From NCBI GenBank assembly GCA_013289585.1, contig JABCZR010000016.1, positions 1 through 64,000 on the forward strand: a stretch of 64,000 bases of DNA, given 5' to 3'. Both the position numbers and the translations under genes were made by a program. Below the pieces are notes generated by a model. That model was not told the origin of the DNA and did no database searches. It saw only the letters and a list, made by a program, of their open reading frames with translations. Position 1 is the first letter of the stretch. Every line of letters begins with the position of its first letter. This document shows, piece by piece, positions 36,575 through 46,186 of this stretch. This DNA is from Acidobacteriota bacterium. Lineage in GTDB: Bacteria; Acidobacteriota; Terriglobia; Acidiferrales; UBA7541.

Positions 36575-38137
36575 TTGCAATTTGAGCCGCGCGACCAGTT
36601 TGAGCAGCGCCAGAAAAAGCTTCAGCAGATCGAAGCCCTGGGACAGGATCCATACCCACGGGAGTTTCGCTGGACGGATACGCCTGCAGCGCTAGTCGAG
36701 CGCTACGGCCAGACTTCAGGACCGGAGCTGGAAGCCGAGAAGCGCGAAATTCGTGTGGCAGGGCGCATTGTCTCGCTCCGACTCATGGGAAAGGCAGGCT
36801 TTGCACATTTGCAAGGCTCGGGCAAGCAGATCCAGATCTATGTAAAGAAAGATGTTGTGGGCGAAAAGGGGTTCGAGCTATTCCACCTGCTGGATTTGGG
36901 CGACTTTATTGGCGTGCGCGGCCATCTGTTTCGAACAAAGACTAATGAGCTCTCCATTTGGGTTGAGGAACTGTTTTTTCTTTCGAAAGCGCTGCTGCCG
37001 TTGCCGGAGAAATGGCATGGTTTGACGGATGTGGAACTCCGCTATCGGCAGAGGTATCTGGACCTGGTGGCAAATGATAAATCGCGCGAGGTGTTCGCGA
37101 CGCGCGCGCGGATCATCCAGGAATTGCGGCGGTTCTTCGACGCGCGCGGCTATATCGAAGTAGAAACGCCGATGATGCACCCAATTGCGGGCGGCGCGGC
37201 GGCGCGGCCTTTCATTACGCATCACAATACGTTGGACGTTGATCTGTATTTGCGCATTGCGCCGGAGCTCTATCTGAAGCGGTTGACGGTCGGCGGGTTC
37301 GACCGGGTCTACGAGATTAACCGGAACTTCCGCAATGAAGGGATTTCCACACAGCACAATCCGGAATTCACAATGCTGGAATTCTATGAGGCGTACAGCA
37401 ACTACCGCGACCTGATGGACATGAATGAGCAACTCTTTGCGATTCTGGCGAAGAACATTACCGGCTCCACGATCGTAAAGTTCGGCGAGATCGAACTGGA
37501 TTTTTCGAAGATGCAAAGGCTCTCCATGCGTGAAGCCATCCAGAGGTATTGGCCTGGGGAAGCAGGCGTGCCTCCTAGCCTCGCCGAGCTGGCTTCTCCT
37601 AGCGGTGCACAGGCCGCAACCAGCCGCTACAACCTTTGGGCGAAGCAGAGCGGATCGCCGTACGCGGCTGCCAAAGGGTCTCTTTCGGACGGCGAATGGA
37701 CCGGGCTTCTGTTCGAAACGATGGCGGAAGACAAATTGATTCAGCCAACCATCCTGTACGATTTTCCGACGGACATTTCACCGCTTTCGAAACAGAAGCC
37801 GGAGGATCCATCGCTGACGGAGCGATTCGAGATTTATGTAGCGGGGATGGAAGTGGCGAATGGTTTTTCCGAGTTGAACGATCCAGCGGAGCAAGAGCGG
37901 CGGTTCCTGGCGCAAATTGCGCAAGGAGGCGAGGAGATGCCGAAGCAGCTCGACGTGGATTATATCCGCGCGCTGTGTCACGGAATGCCGCCCACGGCAG
38001 GCGAAGGGATTGGGATCGACCGGCTTACCATGCTGCTCACAGACTCGCCGTCGATCCGCGACGTTATCCTGTTCCCGTTGCTTCGTCCCGAAGCTGGCGG
38101 GGAATCATCTTCCACTACCGAAGCACACGGCGCGTAA
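36575..38137 (+). CDS. lysS: Lysine--tRNA ligase (class II)
   Basis: A 520-residue class II synthetase started at TTG 36575, with AAAGGA 8 bp upstream. The 45 residues read further upstream do not belong to the family. An OB-fold anticodon domain (about residues 60-165) precedes the catalytic core. Motif 2 is visible as YEINRNFRNEG with HNPEFTMLEFYEAY, and motif 3 as GEGIGIDRLTMLLTDSPSIRDVILFP. The enzyme charges tRNA-Lys. A stretch near residues 325-370 is slightly longer than in E. coli. The lolC/E-type gene follows after 18 bp, a likely operon. Confidence 0.95.
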   Translation: MQFEPRDQFEQRQKKLQQIEALGQDPYPREFRWTDTPAALVERYGQTSGPELEAEKREIRVAGRIVSLRLMGKAGFAHLQGSGKQIQIYVKKDVVGEKGFELFHLLDLGDFIGVRGHLFRTKTNELSIWVEELFFLSKALLPLPEKWHGLTDVELRYRQRYLDLVANDKSREVFATRARIIQELRRFFDARGYIEVETPMMHPIAGGAAARPFITHHNTLDVDLYLRIAPELYLKRLTVGGFDRVYEINRNFRNEGISTQHNPEFTMLEFYEAYSNYRDLMDMNEQLFAILAKNITGSTIVKFGEIELDFSKMQRLSMREAIQRYWPGEAGVPPSLAELASPSGAQAATSRYNLWAKQSGSPYAAAKGSLSDGEWTGLLFETMAEDKLIQPTILYDFPTDISPLSKQKPEDPSLTERFEIYVAGMEVANGFSELNDPAEQERRFLAQIAQGGEEMPKQLDVDYIRALCHGMPPTAGEGIGIDRLTMLLTDSPSIRDVILFPLLRPEAGGESSSTTEAHGA

Positions 38138-38155
38138 CGTATTCTTCCAATCACA

Positions 38156-39382
38156 ATGCGATTTGAATGGTTTGTGGCGAGGCGGTATCTGCGGTCTCCG
38201 TACCGCCCGGCGGTACTGCGGCTGGTGACATTGTTTTCCGTAATCGGCGTGGCGGCGGGTGTGGCGACGCTGGTGATTGCGCTGTCGATGAACACCGGCT
38301 TCCGCGAAACACTGCAAGCGCGGCTCCTCGGAGTGACCGCGCATGTTTCGCTCACGCGGCCCGGTTCCGGCGGGATCAGGAATTACGAGGAACTGGCGAA
38401 GAAACTGTCAACCACGCCCGGTGCGCGCTCGGTGACGCCAGCGGTTTATCAGACGGTGTTGCTCTCGTTTGCCGGACAGGCGCGCGGCGTGGTAACAAAA
38501 GGCATTGATCCGGAACGCGAGCGCAAAAGTGATGAAGCGCTGCAACGTATCGTCTCGGGAAAGCTGGATTTTTCGCCGGATGCTGATGGGATTGAAGCGC
38601 TCGTAGTCGGCAAGCAGCTCGCGGAAGAATGGAAGCTCGCTCCGGGCGACTATGTCACGCTGACGAGTCCTCAGGGGAGATTGACACCGTTCGGACTGAT
38701 GCCACGAACGCGAAGATTCCGGGTCGCGGGCGTATTTGATTCCGGCTTCTATGATTACGATGAGAACTGGTGCTTCATGACGCTGTCCGCCGCGCAGGGA
38801 CTTTCCGGCGCGGGAGATGTGGTCAACGTCCTGGAATTCCGGCTGGATCAGCCGGAACGCGCGGGTGAAATCGCCGAAAAAGTCCGAGAGGTGGCGGGGC
38901 AAGGATATTCGACAGCCACCTGGATGGAAGAAAACCGCGCGTTGTTTCGCGCTCTTCGCCTTGAGAAGCTGGTAACGGCAATCTTCATCGGGCTGATCAC
39001 GTTTGTCGCGGGGCTCAACATTCTGGTGGTGCTCTCGATGACGGTGACGGACAAAGCGCGCGACATTGCCGTGCTGATGTCCATGGGCGCGCGGCGCGAA
39101 CAGATTCGCACGATTTTTTTGTGGCAGGGAGTAACGATTGGAGCGGCGGGCACCCTCGCTGGCTTGGCGATTGGGTACACGTTCTCAATTATCGCAGGCA
39201 GTTATCATCTCATTCCCCTGGATCCGCAAGTGTACGCGGTGCCGTACGTGCCGTTTCATCCGAGCGTGCTGGATGGAGTATGGATTACGATGGTAGCGAT
39301 GGGAATTTCCGTGGTGGCGACGATAATTCCGGCTCGGGCTGCTGCGCGGCTGTTGCCGGTGGAGATTCTGCGCTACGAGTAG
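38156..39382 (+). CDS. Lipoprotein-releasing system permease, LolC/LolE type
   Basis: A 408-residue permease of the Lol/MacB family. The N-terminal helix (about residues 22-46, LVTLFSVIGVAAGVATLVIAL) follows the family start FEWFVARRYLRS. A periplasmic domain covers about 47-270, and three C-terminal helices (about 278, 325, 375) contain the FtsX-like core with DIAVLMSMGARREQIRTIF. It extracts lipoproteins from the inner membrane with LolD. Only one permease gene is present, so a homodimeric (LolF-like) arrangement is likely. lolD lies 342 bp downstream rather than adjacent. Confidence 0.92.
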   Translation: MRFEWFVARRYLRSPYRPAVLRLVTLFSVIGVAAGVATLVIALSMNTGFRETLQARLLGVTAHVSLTRPGSGGIRNYEELAKKLSTTPGARSVTPAVYQTVLLSFAGQARGVVTKGIDPERERKSDEALQRIVSGKLDFSPDADGIEALVVGKQLAEEWKLAPGDYVTLTSPQGRLTPFGLMPRTRRFRVAGVFDSGFYDYDENWCFMTLSAAQGLSGAGDVVNVLEFRLDQPERAGEIAEKVREVAGQGYSTATWMEENRALFRALRLEKLVTAIFIGLITFVAGLNILVVLSMTVTDKARDIAVLMSMGARREQIRTIFLWQGVTIGAAGTLAGLAIGYTFSIIAGSYHLIPLDPQVYAVPYVPFHPSVLDGVWITMVAMGISVVATIIPARAAARLLPVEILRYE

Positions 39383-39724
39383 AGAGCCGGTTTGCGAAGG
39401 AATAACCATTTCCTGGAGAGGATTTGGCGCGTGATTTGCTCCTAGAAGGAGCAGGAAGCAGGCGGGAAGTACTTGAGCGCATCATACTCCTGGAAAGGTC
39501 GTGGGTACCCGCCGTAAGATGTTGAAGGCAAAAAGATTAAAGAAGTTTCGAATTCGGCGAAAAATGCCTTCCTTTTGGCAGCCAGTGCACTGCCAGAAAT
39601 GGGAAACAGTTTGGTCCATTTGGCGTACACGCTAATTCCGGGAAACCGGCACGAAGATTGCAAACTTAGCATCTAACGAAAGGTAAGCGGCGAAGGGATT
39701 GAGAACGCGGGGCCTAGAATAGGA
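39383..39724. other. Intergenic gap between the Lol permease and lolD
   Basis: A 342-bp gap within what is otherwise a tight operon. I see one small hairpin (TGCTCC/GGAGCA, 39437-39442/39448-39453) and an A-rich stretch, but no coding frame with a ribosome site. It may hold a separate promoter for lolD-clpC or be the remnant of a lost gene. Confidence 0.5.
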
Positions 39725-40501
39725 ATGATGCAGGGCACACAAAACGGATACGGCACAGAGGAAGGCGACCACAGTGGTGCGAGCGTGGTGCTGGAAACGC
39801 GCGGACTAAAGAAAGTTTATGGAAAAGGCGAAAAATCGCTAGCGGTTTTGATGGATGCAAACCTGATTTTGCGGCAGGGAGAGATGGTAGCGATCGTCGC
39901 GCCATCGGGAGCGGGGAAGAGCACGCTGTTGCATCTGCTTGCCGCGCTAGACACGCCGACGAGCGGTACAGTATACTTTGCAACGAAAGCCATCGAAACA
40001 AATGATGACGCGGCATTGTCGGAATTCCGAAATCGTGCCGTGGGATTTTTGTGGCAGCGCCACCAGTTGCTGCCGGATTTTACGGCTGCGGAAAACGTAG
40101 CCATGCCGCTGCTGTTGCGCGGCGAGAATTTTGCTTCTGCGCTGGGGATGGCGCGGAAGTGGCTCGCGGAAGTCGGCTTGGAGAATCGGGCCGATCACCG
40201 GGCAGGGGAACTCTCCGGAGGGGAACAGCAGCGTGTCGCGATAGCCCGGGCGCTCGTCACCGGGCCGTCGGTGCTGCTGGCAGACGAGCCCACCGGAGAT
40301 CTAGACGAGCAGAACGCTTGGGCAGTGTTCGAATTGCTGGAACGGCTTCACCGCACGCACAGGTTGACGTCGCTGATCGCGACGCACAATTTGGCGCTCG
40401 CCGCGCGGTGTGACCGGATACTGGGATTGGAACATGGCGTTCTGCAGACTCGCGAGGCGGTTGCCGATGCGAGCAGGGTCCCGGGGGGAGAAGCGAGCTA
40501 A
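39725..40501 (+). CDS. lolD: ABC transporter ATP-binding protein, LolD type
   Basis: A 258-residue ABC ATPase. Walker A is APSGAGKST (about residues 58-66), with the Q-loop region near FLWQRHQLLPD, the signature LSGGEQQR, Walker B VLLADEPTGDLD, and the switch histidine in IATHN. It groups with the LolD/MacB ATPases by sequence style and by proximity to the LolC/E-type permease, so it should power lipoprotein release to the outer membrane. The start is one of two adjacent ATGs (39725 or 39728). Its stop is one nucleotide before the clpC start. Confidence 0.9.
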   Translation: MMQGTQNGYGTEEGDHSGASVVLETRGLKKVYGKGEKSLAVLMDANLILRQGEMVAIVAPSGAGKSTLLHLLAALDTPTSGTVYFATKAIETNDDAALSEFRNRAVGFLWQRHQLLPDFTAAENVAMPLLLRGENFASALGMARKWLAEVGLENRADHRAGELSGGEQQRVAIARALVTGPSVLLADEPTGDLDEQNAWAVFELLERLHRTHRLTSLIATHNLALAARCDRILGLEHGVLQTREAVADASRVPGGEAS

Positions 40502-40502
40502 C

Positions 40503-42929
40503 GTGTTCGAACGTTATACAGAAAAAGCACGACGCGTCATATTTTTTGCAAGATACGAAGCCAGCCAGTATGGCAGCCCGTACATCGAGACGGAGCATTT
40601 GCTGCTCGGCTTGATGCGCGAGGACAAGGCGCTGGCGAACCGGTTCCTGCGGCAGCAGGGATCAATCGAGTCGATTCGAAAAGAGATTGAAGCGCGCATC
40701 ACCATCCGCGAGCGCATCTCCACTTCGGTGGAAGTACCGCTGAGCGCGGAGTGCAAGCGCATCCTGAACATGGCGGCGGAAGAAGCCGAGCGGCTGGGGC
40801 ACAAGCACGTCGGGACGGAACATCTGCTGCTGGGAATACTGCGCGAAGAGAAATGTTTTGGCGCGGAAATCTTGATGGAACGCGGGCTGCGGCTCTCCAC
40901 GCTGCGCGAGGAGCTGGCACGCACGTCCGGCGAAAAAGCGACGGCGGCGCGGCCGAAAGAGACCTCGTTGCTCGCGGAGTTCAGCCGCGACCTGACGCAA
41001 GCGGCGGGCGAAGGATCGCTGGACCCGCTGGTTGGGCGCGAAGGGGAAGTGGAACGCGTCATCCAGATTCTTTGCCGGCGCACAAAGAACAACCCGGTTT
41101 TGATTGGCGAGCCCGGCGTAGGGAAGACCGCGATCGTCGAAGGACTGGCGCAGCGGATCTCCGACGGGGACGTGCCGCCATTTCTAGCGGACAAGCGCAT
41201 TCTTTCGCTGGACCTTTCCTTGATCGTGGCGGGCACCAAATACCGCGGCCAATTCGAAGAGCGGCTCAAGACCATCATGAAAGAATTGATGGAGAGCCAG
41301 AACTCCATCATCTTCATTGATGAGCTGCATACGCTAGTGGGTGCGGGGTCGGCGGAAGGCTCCCTCGACGCGGCCAACATTTTGAAACCGGCGCTTTCGA
41401 GGGGCGAGATTCAGTGTATCGGCGCAACAACACCGGGTGAATATCGTAAATCAGTGGAAAAGGATCGCTCACTGGAGCGGCGCTTCCAGGCGGTAAAGGT
41501 TCCGGCCCCGAACGAAGAAGAGGCCGTGCTGGTGATTCAGGGCGTCCGTGAGCGTTACGAAAAATTTCATGCCGTCAGCTATACGGATGAGGCTTTGCGC
41601 TATTCCGTCTATCTTTCGAATCGCTACATTCCGGACCGTTTTCTTCCGGACAAGGCCATCGATCTGATCGACGAAGCCGGCGCGCGCGTCAAGCTGCGCC
41701 AGGCAACCGTTCCCGAAGAAGTGGGTGAAGTACAAAAGCGCGTGAAATTCATCACGCACCGGATGGAAACGGCGATCGCCAACCATGAATTCGAAAAGGC
41801 GCGGTTCTATTCGGAAGAAGAGCGCAAGGAAAAGGAAAATCTGCGCGGGTTGCGGGAGCGTTACAAGCTGGATGACGCTTCAACGGGTATCGTGACGCGC
41901 GAGGACATCGAAGAAGTGGTCTCGCGCTGGACGGGCGTAGGCGTCACCTCCATTAAAGAGGACGAACAGCAAAAGCTTTTGCGCATCGAGCCGGAATTGC
42001 ATAAACGCGTGATCAGCCAAGATAAGGCAATCACGGCGCTGGCGCGCGCGATTCGGCGGAGCCGCGCGGGACTCAAATCGCCGTTGCGGCCTGTCGGTTG
42101 TTTCTTTTTTCTCGGGCCGACGGGCGTGGGCAAGACGGAAGTCGCGCGCCGATTGGCGGAATTCCTTTTTGGATCGGAGAAGTCGCTGGTGCGTTTCGAC
42201 ATGTCGGAGTTCATGGAGAAGCACTCGGTGTCGAAACTGATTGGCGCGCCTCCGGGGTACGTGGGCTACGAAGAAGGCGGTCAGTTGACGGAACGCGTCC
42301 GCCGGACGCCGTACTCGGTCATCCTGCTGGATGAAATCGAGAAAGCGCATCCGGACGTTTTCAACATTCTATTGCAGGTGTTTGAAGACGGGCAGTTGAC
42401 GGACGGGCTTGGCAATACCGTGGATTTCCGGAACACGATCATCATCATGACGTCCAATCTCGGCGCGCGGCATTTGCAGAAGCGCACCTCGATGGGCTTC
42501 CAGTCCGGCGCTGATGAAGCCGGGCAGAAGAGTATGGAAGATATGGTGATGAACGAAGTAAAGCGGGTGTTCAATCCGGAGTTTCTCAACCGGTTGGACG
42601 AAGTGATTATTTTCAATCCGCTGGGCGATGAAGATTTGCTCCGCATTATCGATTTGCTAGTGGGCCAGCTGAACGACACGCTGATCCACCGGCAGGTGCA
42701 GATCGTGGTATCGCCGGAAGCGCGACAGTGGATCCTCGAGAAAACGTGTGCGGACCGCAATTACGGGGCTCGTCCGCTGCGGCGGGCTTTGCAGAAGTAT
42801 GTGGAAGACCCGCTCTCCGAGGCGCTGATCCAGGGTGGGATTCAAAGGCCGGCGACACTCCAGATTTACGTTGCAGGGGAAGGCCTTTCGTTCCGACCCG
42901 TGGGTGAGGCAACCCCGGTCGTCCACTAA
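40503..42929 (+). CDS. clpC: ATP-dependent Clp protease ATP-binding subunit ClpC
   Basis: An 808-residue AAA+ unfoldase started at GTG 40503, giving [20 protein letters not shown], the ClpC/ClpA N-domain repeats (about residues 1-145). The first AAA module has Walker [13 protein letters not shown]-like middle segment ([19 protein letters not shown]) marks ClpC rather than ClpB. The second AAA module has GPTGVGKT and the EMHS-type [21 protein letters not shown] ClpP-docking loop (a hydrophobic tripeptide) was not placed with confidence. It is translationally coupled to lolD (1-nt gap) and works with ClpP, which is encoded elsewhere. Confidence 0.95.
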   Translation: MFERYTEKARRVIFFARYEASQYGSPYIETEHLLLGLMREDKALANRFLRQQGSIESIRKEIEARITIRERISTSVEVPLSAECKRILNMAAEEAERLGHKHVGTEHLLLGILREEKCFGAEILMERGLRLSTLREELARTSGEKATAARPKETSLLAEFSRDLTQAAGEGSLDPLVGREGEVERVIQILCRRTKNNPVLIGEPGVGKTAIVEGLAQRISDGDVPPFLADKRILSLDLSLIVAGTKYRGQFEERLKTIMKELMESQNSIIFIDELHTLVGAGSAEGSLDAANILKPALSRGEIQCIGATTPGEYRKSVEKDRSLERRFQAVKVPAPNEEEAVLVIQGVRERYEKFHAVSYTDEALRYSVYLSNRYIPDRFLPDKAIDLIDEAGARVKLRQATVPEEVGEVQKRVKFITHRMETAIANHEFEKARFYSEEERKEKENLRGLRERYKLDDASTGIVTREDIEEVVSRWTGVGVTSIKEDEQQKLLRIEPELHKRVISQDKAITALARAIRRSRAGLKSPLRPVGCFFFLGPTGVGKTEVARRLAEFLFGSEKSLVRFDMSEFMEKHSVSKLIGAPPGYVGYEEGGQLTERVRRTPYSVILLDEIEKAHPDVFNILLQVFEDGQLTDGLGNTVDFRNTIIIMTSNLGARHLQKRTSMGFQSGADEAGQKSMEDMVMNEVKRVFNPEFLNRLDEVIIFNPLGDEDLLRIIDLLVGQLNDTLIHRQVQIVVSPEARQWILEKTCADRNYGARPLRRALQKYVEDPLSEALIQGGIQRPATLQIYVAGEGLSFRPVGEATPVVH

Positions 42930-42953
42930 CGAATCTGACACAAAGTCAAAGGG

Positions 42954-42976
42954 CGACTCCGGCCGGGCCGGAGTCG
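42954..42976. repeat. Perfect 10-bp hairpin after clpC
   Basis: An inverted repeat CGACTCCGGC (42954-42963) and GCCGGAGTCG (42967-42976) with a 3-nt loop, 24 bp after the clpC stop. No T-run follows. The stem core ACTCCGGC/GCCGGAGT closely matches the hairpin after rplL at 3614-3630, which suggests a shared intergenic element. Confidence 0.75.
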
Positions 42977-43103
42977 ACGCACGGCCGGCCCATACCGGGT
43001 CCGGCGGGAGAAGAACAACTTGGGTTTGGGGGGCGCGGCCTTGACGACCTCATCGGCCGCATACAGAAGAGTCTGTTTGCCGTTTGGAGTTTTAGCGGCC
43101 AGC

Positions 43104-46085
43104 GTGACGCGAATGATCGCGGTGGTGTTCCTTTTCGCGATCGCGTTACCTGCTGCGCCGCTAGAAGAACTCCGTGCGAACGAGGCTCCGTCTTCCGGTT
43201 CTCTTCTTTTCTCCGCCTCGATCGACTGGAAAACCGGCAAGGACGTCATAGAGGATCATTCCTCAGCCGCTTCCCCGGAGCAACAGGCCGCCACCACACA
43301 GCAGCAATACATCATCGATCGAATCGAATTCCTAGGGAACCGCCGCGTGCGCACCGACACTCTCAAGGCGCGGATCTTCAGCCGCGAAGGCGACGTATAT
43401 AACGAAGAGACACTGAGACGCGATTTCCAGGCGCTTTGGAACACACAATTTTTCGAAGATGTGAGCTTGAAGGTCGAAGATTCACCCAGCAGACCGAACG
43501 GCAAAATCATCATCTTCGACGTGAAAGAGCGGCCGCAAATCCGCCGCATTCGCTACGACGGCATCCATTCCGTCTCCGAGTCGGACATTCTCGATCGCTT
43601 CAAAGAGCGCAAGGTCGGGCTGACGGTTGAGAGCCAGTTCGATCCCACAAAAATCAAGAAGGCGGAAGTGGTCTTGAAGGAGTTGCTGGCCGAACACGGG
43701 CGGCAGTTCGCGACGGTAACACCCGAGTATGAGCGCATTGCCTCGAGCAACGCCGTCATTCTGGTGTTCAAGATTGAGGAAGGGCCCAAGGTCAAAGTCG
43801 GTCAGATTAAATTCACCGGGAACCACGCATTCAGCGATCGCAAATTGATTCGCGCCATGAAGAACGACCGGCCATATGCGATTCCGCTGTACTTCTGGAA
43901 TATCGCGGTGATGTCCAAAACGTACGACCGCCAAAAATTGAATGAAGATCTGGAAGTTGGTGTTCGCGGCCTCTATCGCGACAACGGATATTTCAAGGTT
44001 TCCGTCGGAGATCCCGTTCTGGAAAACGTGGATACAGAAGGCTTCCGCTGGGGCGTTCCGGTCGTTACCGGCCGGAGCCACGGCAAGGCCGTAAACATCA
44101 CAATCCCCATCGAAGAAGGCGAGCGGTACCGCATGGGGACGCTGAAAATCGTGAGCGCCGATCCGGACAAAGCACTATCACTGAAGGTTGATGCGCTCAA
44201 AGCAGTGTTTCCGCTCAAGCCTGGGGATATTTTCTCCGCGGAAAAAGTGCGCAAGGCCCTGGAGAGCTACGGCAAGATTTACGGTCAATACGGATTTATC
44301 GACTTCACCCCGGAGCCGGACACGGAAATCGACGAAGCGACAAAGACGATCAATATCACGATGCGATTTGACGAACAGAAACAATATTATGTGCGGCGCA
44401 TCGATTTCAGCGGAAACACCACCACTCGCGATAAGGTCATTCGGCGCCAGTTGCTCATTGATGAAGGCCAGCTGTTCAACAAGCACTTGTGGGAACTGAG
44501 CATCTTGCGTCTGAACCAACTGGACTACTTTGACAGAATCGAAGCGGACAAGGCCGCGGAACTCAAGAAAAACACGAAAGACGGCACGGTCGACATCACG
44601 CTCAAACTGAAGGAAAAAGGGAAGCAGTCCATTGGCTTACAGGGTGGCGTGAGCGGGCTGGCCGGCGCTTTCATCGGACTGACTTACCAGACCAATAACT
44701 TTTTGGGTCTTGGCGAAACGCTTACGCTTTCCGCGCAGTTCGGCAATCTGACAAGCAGCGTCATGTTCGGGTTTACAGAGCCGTATCTGTTTGACCGGCC
44801 AATCTCCACGGGATTCACGGTTTTCACCAGCCGATACAAGTTCGACCAAGCTCAACAGGCGGCGCTGTATACCGGGCAGTCCGTCAGCGTAAACCCCGAA
44901 TACATCCAGAACTACACGCAGAACAGCACAGGCTTCACGGTGTACGCGTCCTATCCTCTCCGCAAGCTTTCATTCGCGCGCATTGCCGCCACCTATGGCC
45001 TTACGCGCACGAACATCACGACGTATAACCAGGCCTCCGAGCTATTGTTCACGCAGGTGCAATTCCGCAGCATCGCGGGCCCCAGCGCGCTAAACGGAAT
45101 CATCTCCAGCACGATCACCCCATCGTTCAGTTATAACACGGTCAACAATCCGATGAATCCCACGGGCGGGAAAAGTTTCTCCGACTCCTTTTCCTTCTCC
45201 GGCGGCCCGCTGGGCGGCAACGTCAAGAGCATCAGTAACGTCGTGAATTGGACTTATTATCATCCTGTTAACAAGCGTCGCAACGTCCTCAGCTTCCATG
45301 CGGCAGGGGGCTTCATCACGGGATATGGAGGCGGAGAGCCGCCGCCTTACAGCCGCTTCTATCTGGGCGGAGAGAACGATGTCCGCGGTTATGATGTTCG
45401 CTCCATCACTCCGGTCACATTCATTCCTGTGGCTTCGACGCAGCAGTTCACGTATTTGTGCGGGACCTGTCTCAACAGTTTCGGCCAACCGACGCAGCGA
45501 ACATTCAACGTGCCGGTCCTGGGTTACACCATTTCGTTCCCCGGGGCGGACACGATGGGCTACGGAAATTTCGAATATCGCATCCCTATTGTGGGTCCAG
45601 TGACGATGGCGCTTTTCCTGGATGCCGGCACAGATGGCATTCTCCGGAAAGACTCTTTGCGGCTTGATCAAACGGGGTTCGACAACCTGACGACGCAATT
45701 TCCGAGCGCGCAGCAGAACGTGGGCCTGTCCCAACAGCTGTCTATTGCGCCGGGAACGAATTTCCGCATGCGTTACTCGACGGGCATCGAGTTTGTGGTG
45801 CAGTTGCCGATCATTCAGGCGCCGTTCCGGATCTACTACGCGTACAATCTCAACCGCCTGCACACGCAGATTGTTGCGCCGCCCGATTATTTCAATCCGA
45901 GCGAGGTGTGCGACCAGATCGGGCCAAATTGCCCACACCTGGGGCTGTTGCCCAGCACCTTGCCGCCGGATGTCTGGCTCGATCAGGTCAGACCCACGAT
46001 CCAACAGTTGGTAAACAATCCAGGGCGGCTTAATTATTTTGAACCGCAGCATACGTTCCGATTTACCGTCAGCCGGACCTTTTAG
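43104..46085 (+). CDS. bamA: Outer membrane protein assembly factor BamA
   Basis: A protein of about 993 residues. The start is uncertain: GTG 43104 gives a positively charged signal peptide (MTRMIAVVFLFAIALPAAP), and ATG 43113 is an alternative. Five POTRA-type repeats cover roughly residues 70-510, with recurrent RIEFLGNRRV, QIRRIRYDGIHSVSE, QIKFTGNHAFSDR and RRIDFSGNTTTRDK motifs. A 16-strand barrel follows, with the L6 lid motif VRGYDVR at about 45390-45410 and a C-terminal aromatic strand ending SRTF. It inserts outer-membrane proteins. Two cysteine pairs (codons at 45459/45468 and 45909/45930) in predicted loops are unusual. Confidence 0.95.
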   Translation: MTRMIAVVFLFAIALPAAPLEELRANEAPSSGSLLFSASIDWKTGKDVIEDHSSAASPEQQAATTQQQYIIDRIEFLGNRRVRTDTLKARIFSREGDVYNEETLRRDFQALWNTQFFEDVSLKVEDSPSRPNGKIIIFDVKERPQIRRIRYDGIHSVSESDILDRFKERKVGLTVESQFDPTKIKKAEVVLKELLAEHGRQFATVTPEYERIASSNAVILVFKIEEGPKVKVGQIKFTGNHAFSDRKLIRAMKNDRPYAIPLYFWNIAVMSKTYDRQKLNEDLEVGVRGLYRDNGYFKVSVGDPVLENVDTEGFRWGVPVVTGRSHGKAVNITIPIEEGERYRMGTLKIVSADPDKALSLKVDALKAVFPLKPGDIFSAEKVRKALESYGKIYGQYGFIDFTPEPDTEIDEATKTINITMRFDEQKQYYVRRIDFSGNTTTRDKVIRRQLLIDEGQLFNKHLWELSILRLNQLDYFDRIEADKAAELKKNTKDGTVDITLKLKEKGKQSIGLQGGVSGLAGAFIGLTYQTNNFLGLGETLTLSAQFGNLTSSVMFGFTEPYLFDRPISTGFTVFTSRYKFDQAQQAALYTGQSVSVNPEYIQNYTQNSTGFTVYASYPLRKLSFARIAATYGLTRTNITTYNQASELLFTQVQFRSIAGPSALNGIISSTITPSFSYNTVNNPMNPTGGKSFSDSFSFSGGPLGGNVKSISNVVNWTYYHPVNKRRNVLSFHAAGGFITGYGGGEPPPYSRFYLGGENDVRGYDVRSITPVTFIPVASTQQFTYLCGTCLNSFGQPTQRTFNVPVLGYTISFPGADTMGYGNFEYRIPIVGPVTMALFLDAGTDGILRKDSLRLDQTGFDNLTTQFPSAQQNVGLSQQLSIAPGTNFRMRYSTGIEFVVQLPIIQAPFRIYYAYNLNRLHTQIVAPPDYFNPSEVCDQIGPNCPHLGLLPSTLPPDVWLDQVRPTIQQLVNNPGRLNYFEPQHTFRFTVSRTF

Positions 46086-46186
46086 CGCATGAGGAATACG
46101 GCGGGGTGCGGAAAAAACCAGGAACGCGGCGATACGACGGGCGCAAAGAAATTGCAAGAAACACGAATGTGGGGGAGAGAGTGGGT

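Noticed and set aside
39442-39672. Minus-strand 76-codon frame between the Lol permease and lolD
   Set aside because: No ribosome site and no protein-like pattern.
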